A stretch of DNA of 64,000 nucleotides, taken from contig JAPEHQ010000012.1 in NCBI GenBank assembly GCA_027405735.1, positions 744,001-808,000 on the forward strand. The letters run 5' to 3'. The notes under the pieces are model-generated. The model was not told where the DNA came from. It saw only the letters and a list, made by a program, of their open reading frames with translations, and searched no databases. Below are positions 22,391 to 34,563 of the stretch, piece after piece. This DNA is from Mucor racemosus. Its lineage: Eukaryota; Mucoromycota; Mucoromycetes; Mucorales; Mucoraceae. Made by a program: the position numbers and the translations under genes. The first letter of the stretch is position 1. Each line of letters begins with the position of its first letter.

Positions 22391-22974
22391 TATTGATAAT
22401 ATAAAAAAGAAATGAAATAAAAAAAGATATAAAATTAAAAAATGTAAAGAAATCAAGAAATAAAACAAAATGGGCTGGTAATTTTGTACTGTTTGGTTGA
22501 ATTGTAATTTAAAGTTAACTTTCTTGTATTACAAGAAACATCATGATGAAACTGATCAGTCAAGTAGTTATTAAGCGTGGGGCTTAGCATCAATTGTGTG
22601 CATTTATGCTATAGTTGACGCCTAATTTATAGGTAGAAGGGTATACATGTATCCACCTGCAGTGATATTATGGTGATAATGATGCACTGGAATTATCCAA
22701 TTGAGGCATTCGTACTCGAGGACACTATTTTGATTTCGAGTTATCATGTCCAACTCGAGTAGGACAAGAATATATTATAATGATATTTGAATGTAGATCA
22801 AGATATCTCTTTTAAAGAATAACAAGGTTGATTTTCAATTCGTATGTGTTTCACTAATTTATGAATACGAGATTGTCAAGCATGATTATCTACCATTTAT
22901 AATGCGTATTTGATTATAATTTGATTAATAATAAATCAAATTATATACTACCATCATCTCTCTTCTGCGGCACC

Positions 22975-23013
<39 letters not shown>

Positions 23014-24039
23014 ATAGCCACAAAATAATGACACCTTCCCTTAATAAAAGCTCAAAAGTGCCCAATCCTCACCGTTTTGTACAAGACCAAAAAAATGGTA
23101 CACTAAGTACAATATACTTTGAAATATATAGGTGGTTTTTTATGGTCTTTTTAGTGTATTTTCAAGGGCTGATAATTATTTAAAAAAAACCAATCTAATG
23201 GGTCTGAGGTTAATTTCTTATTGTTTACTTGTTATCATTATTGCCAATGTGCTTGGCGCTCAGCATATTTTTTAGTAACTTTCAGCTGTTGTCCGCATAT
23301 ACAAGAACCAACCTGAATCGCCTATTACTTTGGTCCGCGGTATTATGTATAGCCTTTGTGTTTTAAATAACGGCCTCCTTAATCGATACAAATTATACGA
23401 AATTGGTAATTATACGTTGTCTTGTCAGTTGTTAAATGTACAAGATTGATTTTTATTGTTTCCTTAACTAGCAAGTATTGAATATGTTATTTAAAGAGTC
23501 AAGCTAGAAGGTAAGGCAAACAGAAATTAGACCTTATCTTTCTTGGCAGATTACAGTAGATTCCGAAGAATTGTTATAAATTAAAAATTTTCTACCAAGA
23601 GAATTTGTTTAGCACTTGCGTATGTGTGCAGATTCTAGAATATAAATTTGTACTCGTATCAAATATCATTTTCTCTATATTTACTCGCATAAAAGGAGTG
23701 TGTGGCTTGATAAAAGAGATGCTGTATGATTATGTTATGCATGGTACGATCTCTCTTTACAATCATTAAAAGTTGGTCTTGGGGAAAAGCGCGGCAATCT
23801 CAATTATTTGACAGGTATCGTGTTATCTGTTGTTTTCTGCTGTAACGCTTTGAAGCAATCAATCTTGAAATCTCAAAATGTGTGTGGTTAAAATCTATAC
23901 AGTCATCTGTTTGAGAAGAATAAATTTTCATAATTACTAACTTTCAAATTTGGAGCGTGCCATATTTTCTATAACTAACCTTATAATAAGCATTTTATCA
24001 GATATACCTTAGCCATCACTAAACAGGTGTGAATTGGTC
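22391..24039. other. Intergenic region with a 36-nt poly(A) tract
   Basis: AT-rich sequence with no gene recognised. A pure A-run at 22976-23011 follows CGGCACCC, which could be the tail of a retro-inserted sequence, though no matching body or target duplication was found. Confidence 0.5.
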
Positions 24040-25125
24040 GCTTTATGCTACCTATTCCTAAATGTATTCTATATCTCACGAAAGACTTAAAAACATATAA
24101 AATTCACTTTTTTTCTTGAAAACCGGATCTCACTTTTCATCCCTATTTTACTAAATAATACCAAGAAAAAAGTATATGCCAATGTACCTGAAATGCTCAA
24201 TTTTAATCCAAAAATAAGTATCCGGAAATATCCTATTTTTTTCAGTTGGTATTTATTTTTTAGTGCTAATGTTTCAGGTTTTTATGCGTACTTCACTGCT
24301 AAAAACTGAAAACTTTGAGTTTTCATATCTCCACGAAAAATTAAGTTATACTAACGCTTTTTAATAATAAAACTTACTTGTTTTAAAGTGCTCCATAACA
24401 TATTTCAGTATGAAAAAATTCTGAGCACTTTTATTTTTTTTCATTTTTTGACATTTTTATGCTCGATTTCCAAATATTCGTTAAATTGAGTAGCATTTTT
24501 TTTTACATCCATGTTATCAAGCTTGTTGAGTTCCCTTAGATCCAATTTAGTTTTTTTTCAAAATATTGATTTTTCGTGGAGATATCCTCAAAAATGTGTA
24601 CAAAAAGATACTCTCATTTCTAACCTCAATTTTTCCCTTGTATACCCTTATCCCAAATTCTGAATCTGAAAAAGTTCGACAAAAATCTTGTTTTCTCTAC
24701 GAAAAATGTAGCTAGAAGGTTTCAAAACAACCCAATCGAGAGATAATTTTTTTACGCATTATTTCCATTTATTATATTTAAAACATATTTATAAAAAAGT
24801 ATGTGTATCTTCAAAAAACCTCTAAAATTTCAATTGCATTTTGCGCAAAATTTAATATGAAGCATCTTTCTAAAATTTATTTTGACGGATGCAGAATCCA
24901 AAACTGTACAAAAAATATCTAGTTCACTAATTTAACTTACTTTGAATTTCACGAGCTATTAAACGATTTTGTTCTTTTGATCATTTTTCTGGTCGATTTG
25001 TCAAATCGATTTTGGAACTCAGTTAGCATAGGGCTTCAGCTGTGATATGACCTAACATTTAATTATCTCGACGAAAAACTAATATTTTTTGCTGAAACAA
25101 AAATTGCGGAATAGCTTTGAGCTGG
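24040..25125 (-). repeat. Repeat family A, copy 2 (inverted)
   Basis: Reverse-complement match to the copies at 3595-5290 and 41890-43038. Shared words include TTTTTCGTGGAGATATCCTC (24565-24584), GTATATGCCAATGTACCTG (24171-24189) and ATTTCAATTGCATTTTGCGC (24827-24846). Its outer end (TACCTATTCCTAAATGTATTC at 24048) matches copy 4 at about 52572, which helps define the element boundary. No conserved ORF. Confidence 0.75.
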
Positions 25126-25643
25126 ATCAATTTTGTGAATTGTTGCATCCACCGGTTATTTGTAAGATAATGAACCTTTTGATTTGTAATCCTTATTGAT
25201 AAGAAGTCAGCTAACTAATCTGTGGTAACATTCTTGATTGTTCTTATTGTTCTAAAGTAAGACCCAGGAAACGGGATATATGAGACATATTCACTTGTTG
25301 GATTTTTTAACTATATAAAATAAGCTCAACTTGAATGTGCTGTGTTACTAATGTAAATAGATTGATCTGACATGGAATGTCAGAAAGATAATATATAATC
25401 AATCCAAAACTGATCTAACGGATAAATGTGATATAAAATTTGTATATAAATAGGACAAATTATTGATATTGAATAAAGATATTCTTCAGTTTTTGTGTGT
25501 GATTTAATTTTAATAAGTTTCTTTATTAAACTATACATTTTTTCTTGCTACAATATTTATTCTAAATCTTGGGCATTTCATGAATACAAAAAATTAATAC
25601 CTTGATTTTGGTGCTCAATTTTTTTAACTAATTTTAGGGTAAC
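25126..25643. other. Intergenic region between repeats A and B
   Basis: AT-rich spacer; nothing recognised. Confidence 0.5.
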
Positions 25644-26387
25644 TGCAGTGGAATTACATACTAAAAACGCTTGATAATAATCAAATAACCCAAATTCCAA
25701 GTGTCGCTCATAAAATATGATGCCACTTGAAATGTGAACAACAATAATAAACAAACGCTTCAATTGAACACAATAACAAATGCATGCTAAAAATATGAAA
25801 TACCTTTTTGAACCATACATGTTGTGTAGATGATGATAGCATCCTTGATCACGGTGCAATCAATTACAAAAAGGACATACAGTATAATGTATATCGAAAC
25901 AGGATTCTATCCAAATCCATAATAATAATAAACAACGAAGATATCAATTTAGACAAATGTTTATCTACATTGAAGTTGCACTATCAACATAAATAAGATT
26001 CAAGTATATAAACATTACTCATTAATTTAAGATCACATAAAAATATATATAACAATAATAATAAACAAAACAACCATTTCCCAAAAGGTCGATATTGACA
26101 CACTCGACATCAATCCCTTATGGTCAATGCTCTACATAATTTACCCCTTAAAATATTAATTAAATAACAATATACCCAAAACTAGAAGATTACTAAATAT
26201 ACATCCATTTAAGTCTGATGATAATATCCAAGTTCTACAAATCATTATAAATACCCTCATACTTTTTCAATTATTTAAATCTTCAGAAATTTTTTGTAAT
26301 AAAAACTTTAGCTAGTTAAAATCGTATTTCTACTGCTTTTATTTTCATATTTTTTTATTTTAGTAAACAACTCCGTTATTTACTGCA
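25644..26387. mobile_element. Mobile element family B, copy 1
   Basis: A 744-bp unit with imperfect terminal inverted repeats: left TGCAGTGGAATTAC, right (inverted) TGCAGTAAATAACG. Flanks GTAAC (25639-25643) and GCAAC (26388-26392) fit a slightly decayed 5-bp target duplication. It matches copies at 28139-28865 and 54933-55875 end to end but is the most diverged of the three. TG...CA ends plus 5-bp duplications also fit a solo LTR, so the class (LTR or non-autonomous DNA element) is open. Confidence 0.75.
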
Positions 26388-26449
26388 GCAACCTTGGCGC
26401 ACACAATAAAATTGAAGTAATTTTATAAATAAAATAATGAGAAAAAATG

Positions 26450-27060
26450 AAATAAAAAAATGAACGTATTGATAAATAAAAATACAGTCTTTCCGTGGTT
26501 TTATTATGATTTAAAGAAATCGGAAGAAAAAGAATAATATCTTAATAATAAAGAATGCTATATTTATATGAATTGCAAAATAGTAGATATTTGTGCGTTG
26601 ACGTTTTCGGTTTTCGAGGATATTAAACAGCCAATTTTGAAGCCAATTCCATTTCTAACTCACATTGAAATGTAATTCTTATAAATAATCTTTTAAACCA
26701 AGACCTAGAAGCTCTTGGTTCTTTCTTTTACCATTAGTTTTTCTAGTAATAAAGCCTACGTTCTCCATGATAAATGTTACTAGTCTTTATTATTATTCTT
26801 TCTATAAATAAGATTGTATGTATCCATAAACTCTCAGACCTCTGGTTTATAGGTGTTCAATCAGAATGTCCTTTATTGACATTCTCCTATAATAAAATAC
26901 TTGTTGGTTGATCTTTGATATAATGGTTGCGCGAGATATTGATATTTTGTTTGATATGATAAAATATCATTAGGTAGATGTTGATCTTCCAACATTCCAA
27001 TTATAATTTAAAATCTAATTAGGCTTATTTTTATGAAATATGATATATTATGGTTCCTTA
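26450..27060. repeat. Repeat family D, copy 1 (boundaries vague)
   Basis: Shares with 54170-54430 the words CTACGTTCTCC, GATA and AGTCTTTA in the same order and spacing, following a TTAGYTTTTCTAGTAATAAAG-like segment. Short and diverged; listed because the second copy again sits near a family B element. Confidence 0.35.
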
Positions 27061-28138
27061 TCTTCTAGAGTTACTACAACTGCGATTTTATGAGCAGGAG
27101 TTTTTGGAATATATTATTAATAATAATGTAAAATAACACTATGGCCGACCTGTGCTGCACAAGATAATTCGTTTGTGTCAAGGTGGGCTGCACGCTATAG
27201 CCTGAGCTGTTGTGCCCACTGAATATGGCTAAAAAGATAACAAGATGCACACGGGCACAACAAAAGAAACTGCACACGAGCACAAAGCTAAGCCTGTATG
27301 TACAGAATTATAGATTCTGTCCGTGGTGTGAATGGCATTAATCCCGTGTGTGAATAACAGTAGAATTGCCCATAAGCATATCATTATCCCTATTTGTACA
27401 TAATAATAAAATCTGACCATGAGCATAATAATGAGCTGATCGTATGAACACAAATTGGTTTGTACATAAACATCGTGCCATTCTCAAAATTTCATTGCAT
27501 ATTTTACTGGAATAATGGGGGTTTAAATTATATTTGCTTTATTAATATAGATTATAGACAATAATACAATTCAATACGTTGTTGATGTAGAGCAATAAAT
27601 GCAAGAGCCAATATATTTACAATTATCATCATTTTTGTAGATATGGTTATGGCTATAATATTTACAGTAACAATGGTTTTTGCTCGAGCATAAACTTAAA
27701 TAACGTTTACTGCTTAAATTTATATGCAAGCTAAATCTAAGATTGTAGATGTTACTTTATCACACATAAAATTTAAAAAAATTAACCTTTTTTAAACTTA
27801 CTATTTTAGTTTATGATTGCCAGCTATAGAAAGATTTGTTTTCACGTATAGCTACGATCAAAACTATTGTTATTAGACAAGACATTAGATTATCTTTTTT
27901 TGTGCTTCTACATCATTTGAAATCTTATCACTTTTCTGGTGCATTTCGTGGGTCTGTAGCCAGTTATAGCTTTTTATTGAGTAGATATAAATATTATTGC
28001 CTTTGATTTGATCTGGTAATCCAGAAATACGTCCAACAATACAGTAATAAATAATATAGACTGCTACCTATATTAAAAATATTAGTTCCCTTATGTTAGC
28101 ACGCTTATTCAGATAATAAAAGAAAAGAATATCAGCTT

Positions 28139-28865
28139 TGCAGTGGAATTACATACTAAAAACGCTTGATAAAAATAAAACAACCTAAATTTCAAGTGTC
28201 GCTCATAAAATATGATGCCACTTGAAATGTGAACAACGATAATAAATAAACGCTTCAATTGAACACAATAACAAACGCATGCTAAAAATATGAAATACCC
28301 TTTTTGAACCATACATGTCGTGTAGATGATAGCACCCTTGATCACGGCGCAATAAATTACACAAATGACATATATATCAAAACAGGATTCTATCCAAATC
28401 AATAATGATAATAAACAAAGATATCAATTTAGTCAACTACTCATCTATATCGTAGTTGCACTATCAATATAAATAAGATTCAAGCATATAAAAACTACCC
28501 CTTAAAAATCAAGGTTACATAAAATAGATATAACAGAAATAAACAAAAACAACCATTTCCCAAAAGGTCGATATTGTCACACTTGACATACAATCCCTTA
28601 TGGTCAATGCTCTACACAATTTACCCCTTAAAATATCAAATCAATAACAATGTACTCAAAACTGGAAGATTACTAAATATACATCCATTCAAGTCTGATG
28701 GTATCCAAGTTCTCCAAATCACTATAAATACCCTCATACTTTCAATTATTTTAACTCTTCAGAAATCTTTTGTAATAAAAACTTTAGCTGATTATAATTG
28801 TATTTCTACTGCTTTTATTTTTATATTTTTTTTATTTTAGTAAATTAACATCGTAATTTACTGCA
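28139..28865. mobile_element. Mobile element family B, copy 2 (nested in repeat C)
   Basis: A 727-bp unit running from TGCAGTGGAATTAC to GTAATTTACTGCA, with a perfect 5-bp flanking duplication AGCTT at 28134-28138 and 28866-28870. The second copy of repeat C reads straight through this point (AATACCAATTTGTTAGTTTG at about 61681), giving an empty site. It carries a 97-codon minus-strand frame that is nearly the same as in copy 3 but frameshifted in copy 1. Confidence 0.85.
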
Positions 28866-29946
28866 AGCTTGATAGTCTGATATGCCTTATCAAACAGTGA
28901 ATATATCCTTGGAATATGAAAACAAAAAGAGAGAACAACACACGTTGAAAAAAAGGTTTTTCAAGGCTTTACATTATTTAGCGCAATTAAAACCCTGCTA
29001 AATTGCACACTTCAGCCAATGTAAAAGCAGCATTACAGCGCATCAATCCATAAAATAAACAAAATAGGTAATATCTGTTATCATAAAAACATGCATTTTC
29101 TACCAGAAAAACCGGCTATCATATCATATATTTATTAAAAAATTGTAAAATCGAGCCCGTAGAGCGACGCCGTAATTGAGCATAGCAAGATCAAACGGCT
29201 AAGTCTGTTATACTATGGCACAGTATACAGTATATCAAAGTTTTAAATAAAAAAGCGTTTTTTTCAACTTTTTCTTATATTTAACCATTTGCGGTCTGAA
29301 AATTCAGACTTTGTAGCGGACATTTTCGGGGCTCATTTTACCCTTACCAACACTCATGATTTTGATCAAAAAACAGAAAAATTAAATTTTGATATCAAAA
29401 TCAACGTTTAAATATACTACATTGTAAGAGAAAATTGTTGCCATGACTAATACACATTTTATAAAAGCTTAATATTGAATGTTAAATAGTAAAAATTTGT
29501 ACTTTTGCCCCAAAAACGGATTTTTGGTTAAGGGATTTTCATGTAATATTTTGCAATAAAAATGTTTGTTATTTTTTATTGAGCAGATAAAGCGCTAAAT
29601 TCTGCATATGTGTATACTTTTTGTTCTATAATTGGAAGTATAATTAACTCTAGATTTGCAAAACCAGAAAAAAAAATTAAAAAATGTCAAAATTGATGAT
29701 CTGGACAAAAATAAATTTCTAAATTAATATTCCGCTTATAAGCCTTGTAAATCTTAAAAATAAGACATTTTATAATACCGGAGAACTTTTTCAAGAATTT
29801 ACGATGTTGTACCCACTTATATCAAGCTTATTACTGTAAATATCTATGCGTATTAATATTGTGTGGTAGTTTATTATTTGATAATAGTATAGTCTTACCT
29901 TATAATTATTGCGTGAGAGTTGATTTACATTGAGTTTTAGTCTTAC

Positions 29947-30150
29947 CTCTCCAATATCTTAAACATAGACATGGCTATCATCACTGGAACCTATTGCCGC
30001 CTTTCTGCCCTCTTTGTCTCAAGCCAGTTTATTCAATGTTTTACCAGAACTCTACTAGTAGAGCCAACTTAAGTACTTACAATCGTTCCTCTGTATTTAC
30101 ATTGAAATTCCATAAATTAAATCAACTGGTTCCATTCACAGTAGTATCAA
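29947..30150 (-). pseudogene. Dynein intermediate chain-like fragment, copy 1 (decayed)
   Basis: Read on the minus strand, the segment gives LNKL, a stop where Trp is expected in the second copy, then DKEGRKAAIGSSDDSHVYV, a stop, and DIGE followed by a splice-donor-like GTAAGA. This corresponds to the last WD40 blade of cytoplasmic dynein intermediate chain, where animal proteins have a Trp-containing strand and end in YDVGE. At least two in-frame stops make it non-functional. It lies inside repeat C and is matched by a better preserved copy at 62760-63000. Confidence 0.6.
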
Positions 30151-30837
30151 AAAACGTATCATCGGCACGTCTTATGATAAATGTCAATCTAAAATCAGAA
30201 ATATCCGACTGTCATTGTTATACAGTAAGCTACAAGAAAGTCTGATTTTTAATAATACAGCAATTATTAAATAAAAAACAAGATGATACTCACAGTATAT
30301 GGTGAGTATTTAGCATTTAAGTAAATTTGATGAAGTATGCTTTTAAACACTTTTAAAAATCCTGAGGCAAATACAACATCTTAGTCCTGTGATTTCTATC
30401 CATCAAAATGTTGCGGTTTCCACTACACAATGAATGCACCTTTTATCTATCTTGACTTTGATGTACATTGTTGGGCATTAGCTTTTTACCAGTCTTATTT
30501 TCTCTAATTATTCATTAATATCCAGTCAACCAGTCATATTATTAAAGGATGATTTGCAATACTGCCAAAAAAATATGAATGCTTCAAGAGTTTTCTGCAT
30601 ATCAAATTATGAGATTTAGTAGCAATAATTGTACTTAACTATGCTTTTTGAACTTATTGATGTTGATCAGAATAATCAGTACTTTCATTCAAAAGTAAGC
30701 TTTTTTCTATACATTTTCATTCACCCATTCAATAAACGACATTATTGCATTTATTATCTGTTATATCAATCAATTAACTTCATCTTGATTTGATACATTT
30801 GACAGTTAAATGCCTAAATTACACCTGAGCCACCAGG

Positions 30838-31299
30838 TGTGGAATATCTACACATTTATCCACTATATTGATCTCCATTTCATCTGATTCTCAATTAAAG
30901 TACAGCTGACATGAACAGACATTATACTACTAAATGATATATGCTGATTCATACTAATACAATTTTTTTACCAAGCTTCTATCCTAGCAACTTATAGTTA
31001 AAGACCAATCAACATAATGTGGATTGAATCACACCATTATGATCAAGGACCCATGAACTCTATGAATACACCGATTGGTTACTATCAAGGTTTATGTCTG
31101 ACAAGGGATATGATTGGCTATGTATGGACCTAGGAATGCTTACCTAACCTCTCTGATGAAAACTATATAAAGAGGACATTTATTTATTACAAAAGTCCTC
31201 AAGTAGAATTTAACTTGATAATAAAACCCTAATGTTATCTAGTCGAATTCCTATTGTTTTTTTATACTTTTTCCCGTGAATAGCTCTATCTGTTCCACA
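30838..31299 (+). mobile_element. Solo LTR, family L1, inserted in repeat C copy 1
   Basis: A 462-bp unit begins TGTGGAATATC and ends TGTTCCACA, with a perfect 5-bp duplication CCAGG at 30833-30837 and 31300-31304. The second repeat C copy at about 63610 lacks it, reading GAGCCATTAGGTACAGTATCGCC. A TATATAAAG promoter-like box (31164-31172) and AATAAAA (31220-31226) suit LTR promoter and polyadenylation roles. It is related to the inverted LTR at 3956-4387. Confidence 0.88.
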
Positions 31300-31672
31300 C
31301 CAGGTATCGCCACAAAAAAATCTCGTACAGGTAGACGAAGCATCACAATTTGGATCATTTTTTTGTGTTCATCAATTTGAGCTATCTCACACATTCATAT
31401 ATCTCTGCATTAACCATATTTCTGTCTGTTAAATTTAACTGAAATACATTGAACGCCAACATCGTACTTGATAAAATTTCTTATTTTATTACGAGTCAAC
31501 TCAACTAGTTTGATGCTAGTTTAGCATCAGCAGTTAAATCAGATAAATTTGAGATTAGATGACCCCTTTTAATAGTTTTGCATATCATGAGATAAGAATG
31601 GACCGTTATTATAGATACTGAATTATCTTTCGAGTTTATAAATTAAATACAATAAAAAGAGATGTCGTATAT

Positions 31673-32194
31673 TTTTAGGATTGATAAATAACACTTAAAA
31701 AAGAATACAATTATAAAAGAATGAGTAATGAATCAGTCCTTCAACTGTATAATAAAAACAAGATATCGTTTATTTAAATATAAAAGTATGGCCTTTTATA
31801 TTGATTTGACATTGAGATCCTGAGATGTAATTTAAGGCACTATTGAACCATTAGATCTGTTTAACAGTAATCTATGGATTGAAATGGATCAATCATAATT
31901 TAACCGTTCTTGCAGAGCTTGTGAGTTGTCTTGTTTCAATGCTACGCTAAATGTGCTTGAATGTTGATTTGATAGCTACTTGATTGATTAACCGCTGGGA
32001 TGAAATAGTATGGTGTCATAATTATTGAGGTCCAAGCGTTCTTGGTAATTACTGGATTAAACTTGATACGCTAGGAGTTTTTTATATCCGATATCAAGAC
32101 TTGCACTTCAATACATGTCGTAGTCAATAGATTGTAAGATGTATTGATACTGTAGAAGGTGATAATGTATGATACTAGTAGGTGGAATGCAACA
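31673..32194 (+). mobile_element. Solo LTR, family L3
   Basis: A 522-bp unit begins TGTCGTATATTTT and ends GGAATGCAACA (TG...CA, with terminal TGTCGTAT / TGTTGCAT inverted). It is flanked by a perfect AGAGA duplication at 31668-31672 and 32195-32199. A second copy lies at 60244-60778. It sits within about 35 bp of the 3' end of repeat C copy 1. Confidence 0.82.
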
Positions 32195-32309
32195 AGAGAC
32201 AATAATGTATCAGCTTTTTCAACTATATCTCAAAACTAAAAGTCTGTCATGGTTTGGTTAGCTAGTACCTAATACAAATTAGGGCAGTTGCCATTCATAT
32301 ACAACTAAC

Positions 32310-32486
32310 ATGAAGCAAGAAGATTTTGATGTGCCATGGTACTTCAAAAAATGGAATCAAAACAGAAAGTGGGGTTTCAAACACAAAAAGTTTGTTGGAA
32401 GAATTAATCCTCTACAAGAAAAATTTGAGACGGATAATCTTGAGGTGGGGGAAGAGGATAGTAAAAAGGTTTACGAAAAAGATTAA
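32310..32486 (+). CDS. Candidate small ORF, 58 aa, charged
   Basis: An uninterrupted ATG-to-TAA frame whose composition differs from the AT-rich chance frames nearby: VPWYFKKWNQNRKWGF, then a Lys-rich and an acidic half. Trp and charged residues are frequent and codon choice looks like that of the real genes here. It could be a small gene, the last exon of an unseen gene, or a gene remnant. No family is recognised and no partner exons were found. Confidence 0.3.
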   Translation: MKQEDFDVPWYFKKWNQNRKWGFKHKKFVGRINPLQEKFETDNLEVGEEDSKKVYEKD

Positions 32487-33658
32487 ATCAAAGAACCCTG
32501 AGTGATGTCGTTCATTTTTCTGTAAACTAAAATAATTTGTAATACATTGAATCTGCATCTTTCTTTCACTATATATTTTGATTATACTGGTACAAATCAG
32601 AAAACGATAAAACAATACAAATTATTATTTACCTACTAAGTATTTTTGAGGAGATTAAATCAACAACCAGAGCCCCCTATGTTAATTTTCAACGTAGTAA
32701 AAAAATTGCTAATAAACATGTGTCGTAATTATTATAAGATTTTATGAGCAAAAGATTTTCATGAATGGGATAGAGATAACTTAATAAAATGATGTAAGAA
32801 TTATAATCAAAAGTGGGAACACTATTATACTTACATTTTTTCAGCGCAGCTCAAATTAAAAAGATTGAAACTGAAAGAAATAAAATTAGATTCACAGGAT
32901 TTATTCTGGCTCATTTATAAATTCCTGAATGTGGTTTTGAAAAACGGTGTTTTTTTTAATTATAAACTGAATATGTAATCCACATTTTTACCACTGGTTA
33001 CTCTTCCAAAAAAAAAATGCCGAACAATCTCCGGACGCGGTCATCTAATAATATTTCCAAGCTGTAAATTTCTAGAAAAAATCACCGGACAGTCCGGATG
33101 CGGTAGTTTAAACATATCAAGCAGTTGTGAGATGCAGGTATCGAAATTTCACACAAAAATTAAGATTCGAATGTATAACTAATTACTCAAAGGCTTATTT
33201 TATGTAAATATAAAATACAACATACAACATACAACATTAGCCTAATAGCAGGTTTAACTTGGAAGTCTAAGATAGTACGGCCGGATTCGAAAAAAAGTCT
33301 ACAAAAAAACTACAAATTTTAAAGGATTTATAAAGGTAAAATATTCACTTAATTTTAAAATATATACCCATCTTTGTATTTAAATAAATATCGGTGTTTT
33401 TTATTCGAAAAAGATTTTTTATAAATTGTTAAAGAAAAAGTAAATCGATATTTTGGAATTTCAGAAAAAAAATTATCAAAAGACAAGCAAATATTTCATT
33501 ATTTTCCCATTTCTTATAGCATTTAATCTACCATTAAGAAAAAAATATGGACATATTACCTGCAGGAAGTACGAGGTATAACGAACTATATTTGCATTAA
33601 AAAAATTTTTTTTTACCTTTTAGATATATTAAATATTCAAAACTTATAAACAAGTTGA
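32487..33658. other. Intergenic region with CCGGA motifs
   Basis: AT-rich, but it contains two CCGGAYGCGGT words (33031-33041 and 33094-33104) and the palindrome CCGGACAGTCCGG (33085-33097). A short ACAACAT triplication occurs at about 33220. No gene is seen. Confidence 0.5.
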
Positions 33659-33731
33659 GGGGCTATGGCCCAATGGATAAGGCGTCTGACTACGAATCAG
33701 GAGATTCCAGGTTCGACCCCTGGTAGCCTCA
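33659..33731 (+). tRNA. tRNA-Arg (anticodon ACG)
   Basis: The cloverleaf folds fully. The acceptor stem GGGGCTA (33659-33665) pairs with TAGCCTC (33724-33730) with one G-U, and the discriminator is A. The D arm contains AATGGATAA. The anticodon stem TCTGA/TCAGG carries loop CTACGAA with ACG at 33692-33694. The T arm CCAGG-TTCGACC-CCTGG contains the B box GGTTCGACCCC. There is no intron. A T7 run at 33737-33743 serves as the RNA polymerase III terminator. ACG (read as ICG) decodes CGU/C/A. Confidence 0.97.
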
Positions 33732-34563
33732 ACTTCTTTTTTTGCCTCGTGATGATTAAAGTGAGACGTTTTATGTTCTTCATTTTTGTTTATTTTATTA
33801 AGCTACAGTTGCGCATTCACTTTGTTTTTTTAAGAAGTTTTGCTATGTAACAGTATTTTATCAGGAAAGATCGTATTTCGATTAGACAATATCAATAAAA
33901 ATTATAGTCAATGCCAGGTTTTTGTATTTTCATAAATCAAAGTGTGAACAGAGACCAAAAGTATTATGGCTATACATTTACGGGCATGATTGGATTTATG
34001 AAACCAAAGCAAACAAAGTATCCGTATATCTCTTGAGAAGAGAACGGTGGTATCAAATCAAAGCTTAATATCTTTATCTGTAAGTATATTAGAAATGAAC
34101 TATCTGGTATAGAAATTAAATAAAGTGTAACGAAACAAAATTAACTATTTCTAGTAGAGAAAGGTATATTTTAATTGTAATAATGAAAACAAGAAAATAC
34201 AAAAATTCAGATAAAAGAGTACAAAATAAGATTATATTTTTACCTTTCGTTTTGTCGTATACTTTGTTTTCTTTAAATATAAACAATGACAATTCTAAAA
34301 TCTGAATTTTGAGCTCTATTTTTACAAACTTCAATATAAACTTCCATTTATGATAGTGTATCAAATGCTCAACTCGAAAAGAAGGATTAAAGTAAAAATC
34401 ATACTTCAATAGAATGTATAAAAATTTATAAAAATAAAATAGTTGATAAATAAATATATAATGACAAAAGGAGGGGAATATATAAGTGAGTGTAAGTGAA
34501 GGGAAAGAGGGTTATAAATTTATATGTGATGATATGAAAATATAAATAATGAACGTCAAAGCT
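33732..34563. other. Intergenic region, no gene seen
   Basis: AT-rich sequence between the tRNA and the 3' end of the choline-transporter-like gene; short frames only. Confidence 0.5.

Larger units (their letters stand above)
27312..31640. repeat. Repeat family C, copy 1 (with nested B and LTR insertions)
   Basis: About 3.1 kb of this block aligns in order with 60785-63950. It is interrupted here by a family B element (28139-28865) and an LTR (30838-31299), both absent from the second copy. Landmarks are GAGCCCGTAGAGCGACGCCG (29152-29171), AGCGGACATTTTCGGGGCTC (29316-29335) and a long-term conserved GATGTAGAGCAATA near 27584. On the minus strand it includes a decayed dynein-intermediate-chain-like exon (29947-30150). 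No intact transposase or reverse transcriptase was found, so its class is unknown. Confidence 0.8.

Noticed and set aside
27229..27453. Minus-strand ORF similar to one at 60692-60916 (CLWAILLL segment)
   Set aside because: Both lie in matching parts of repeat C and diverge at their ends. Similarity follows from the repeat, and the composition is that of AT-rich chance frames.
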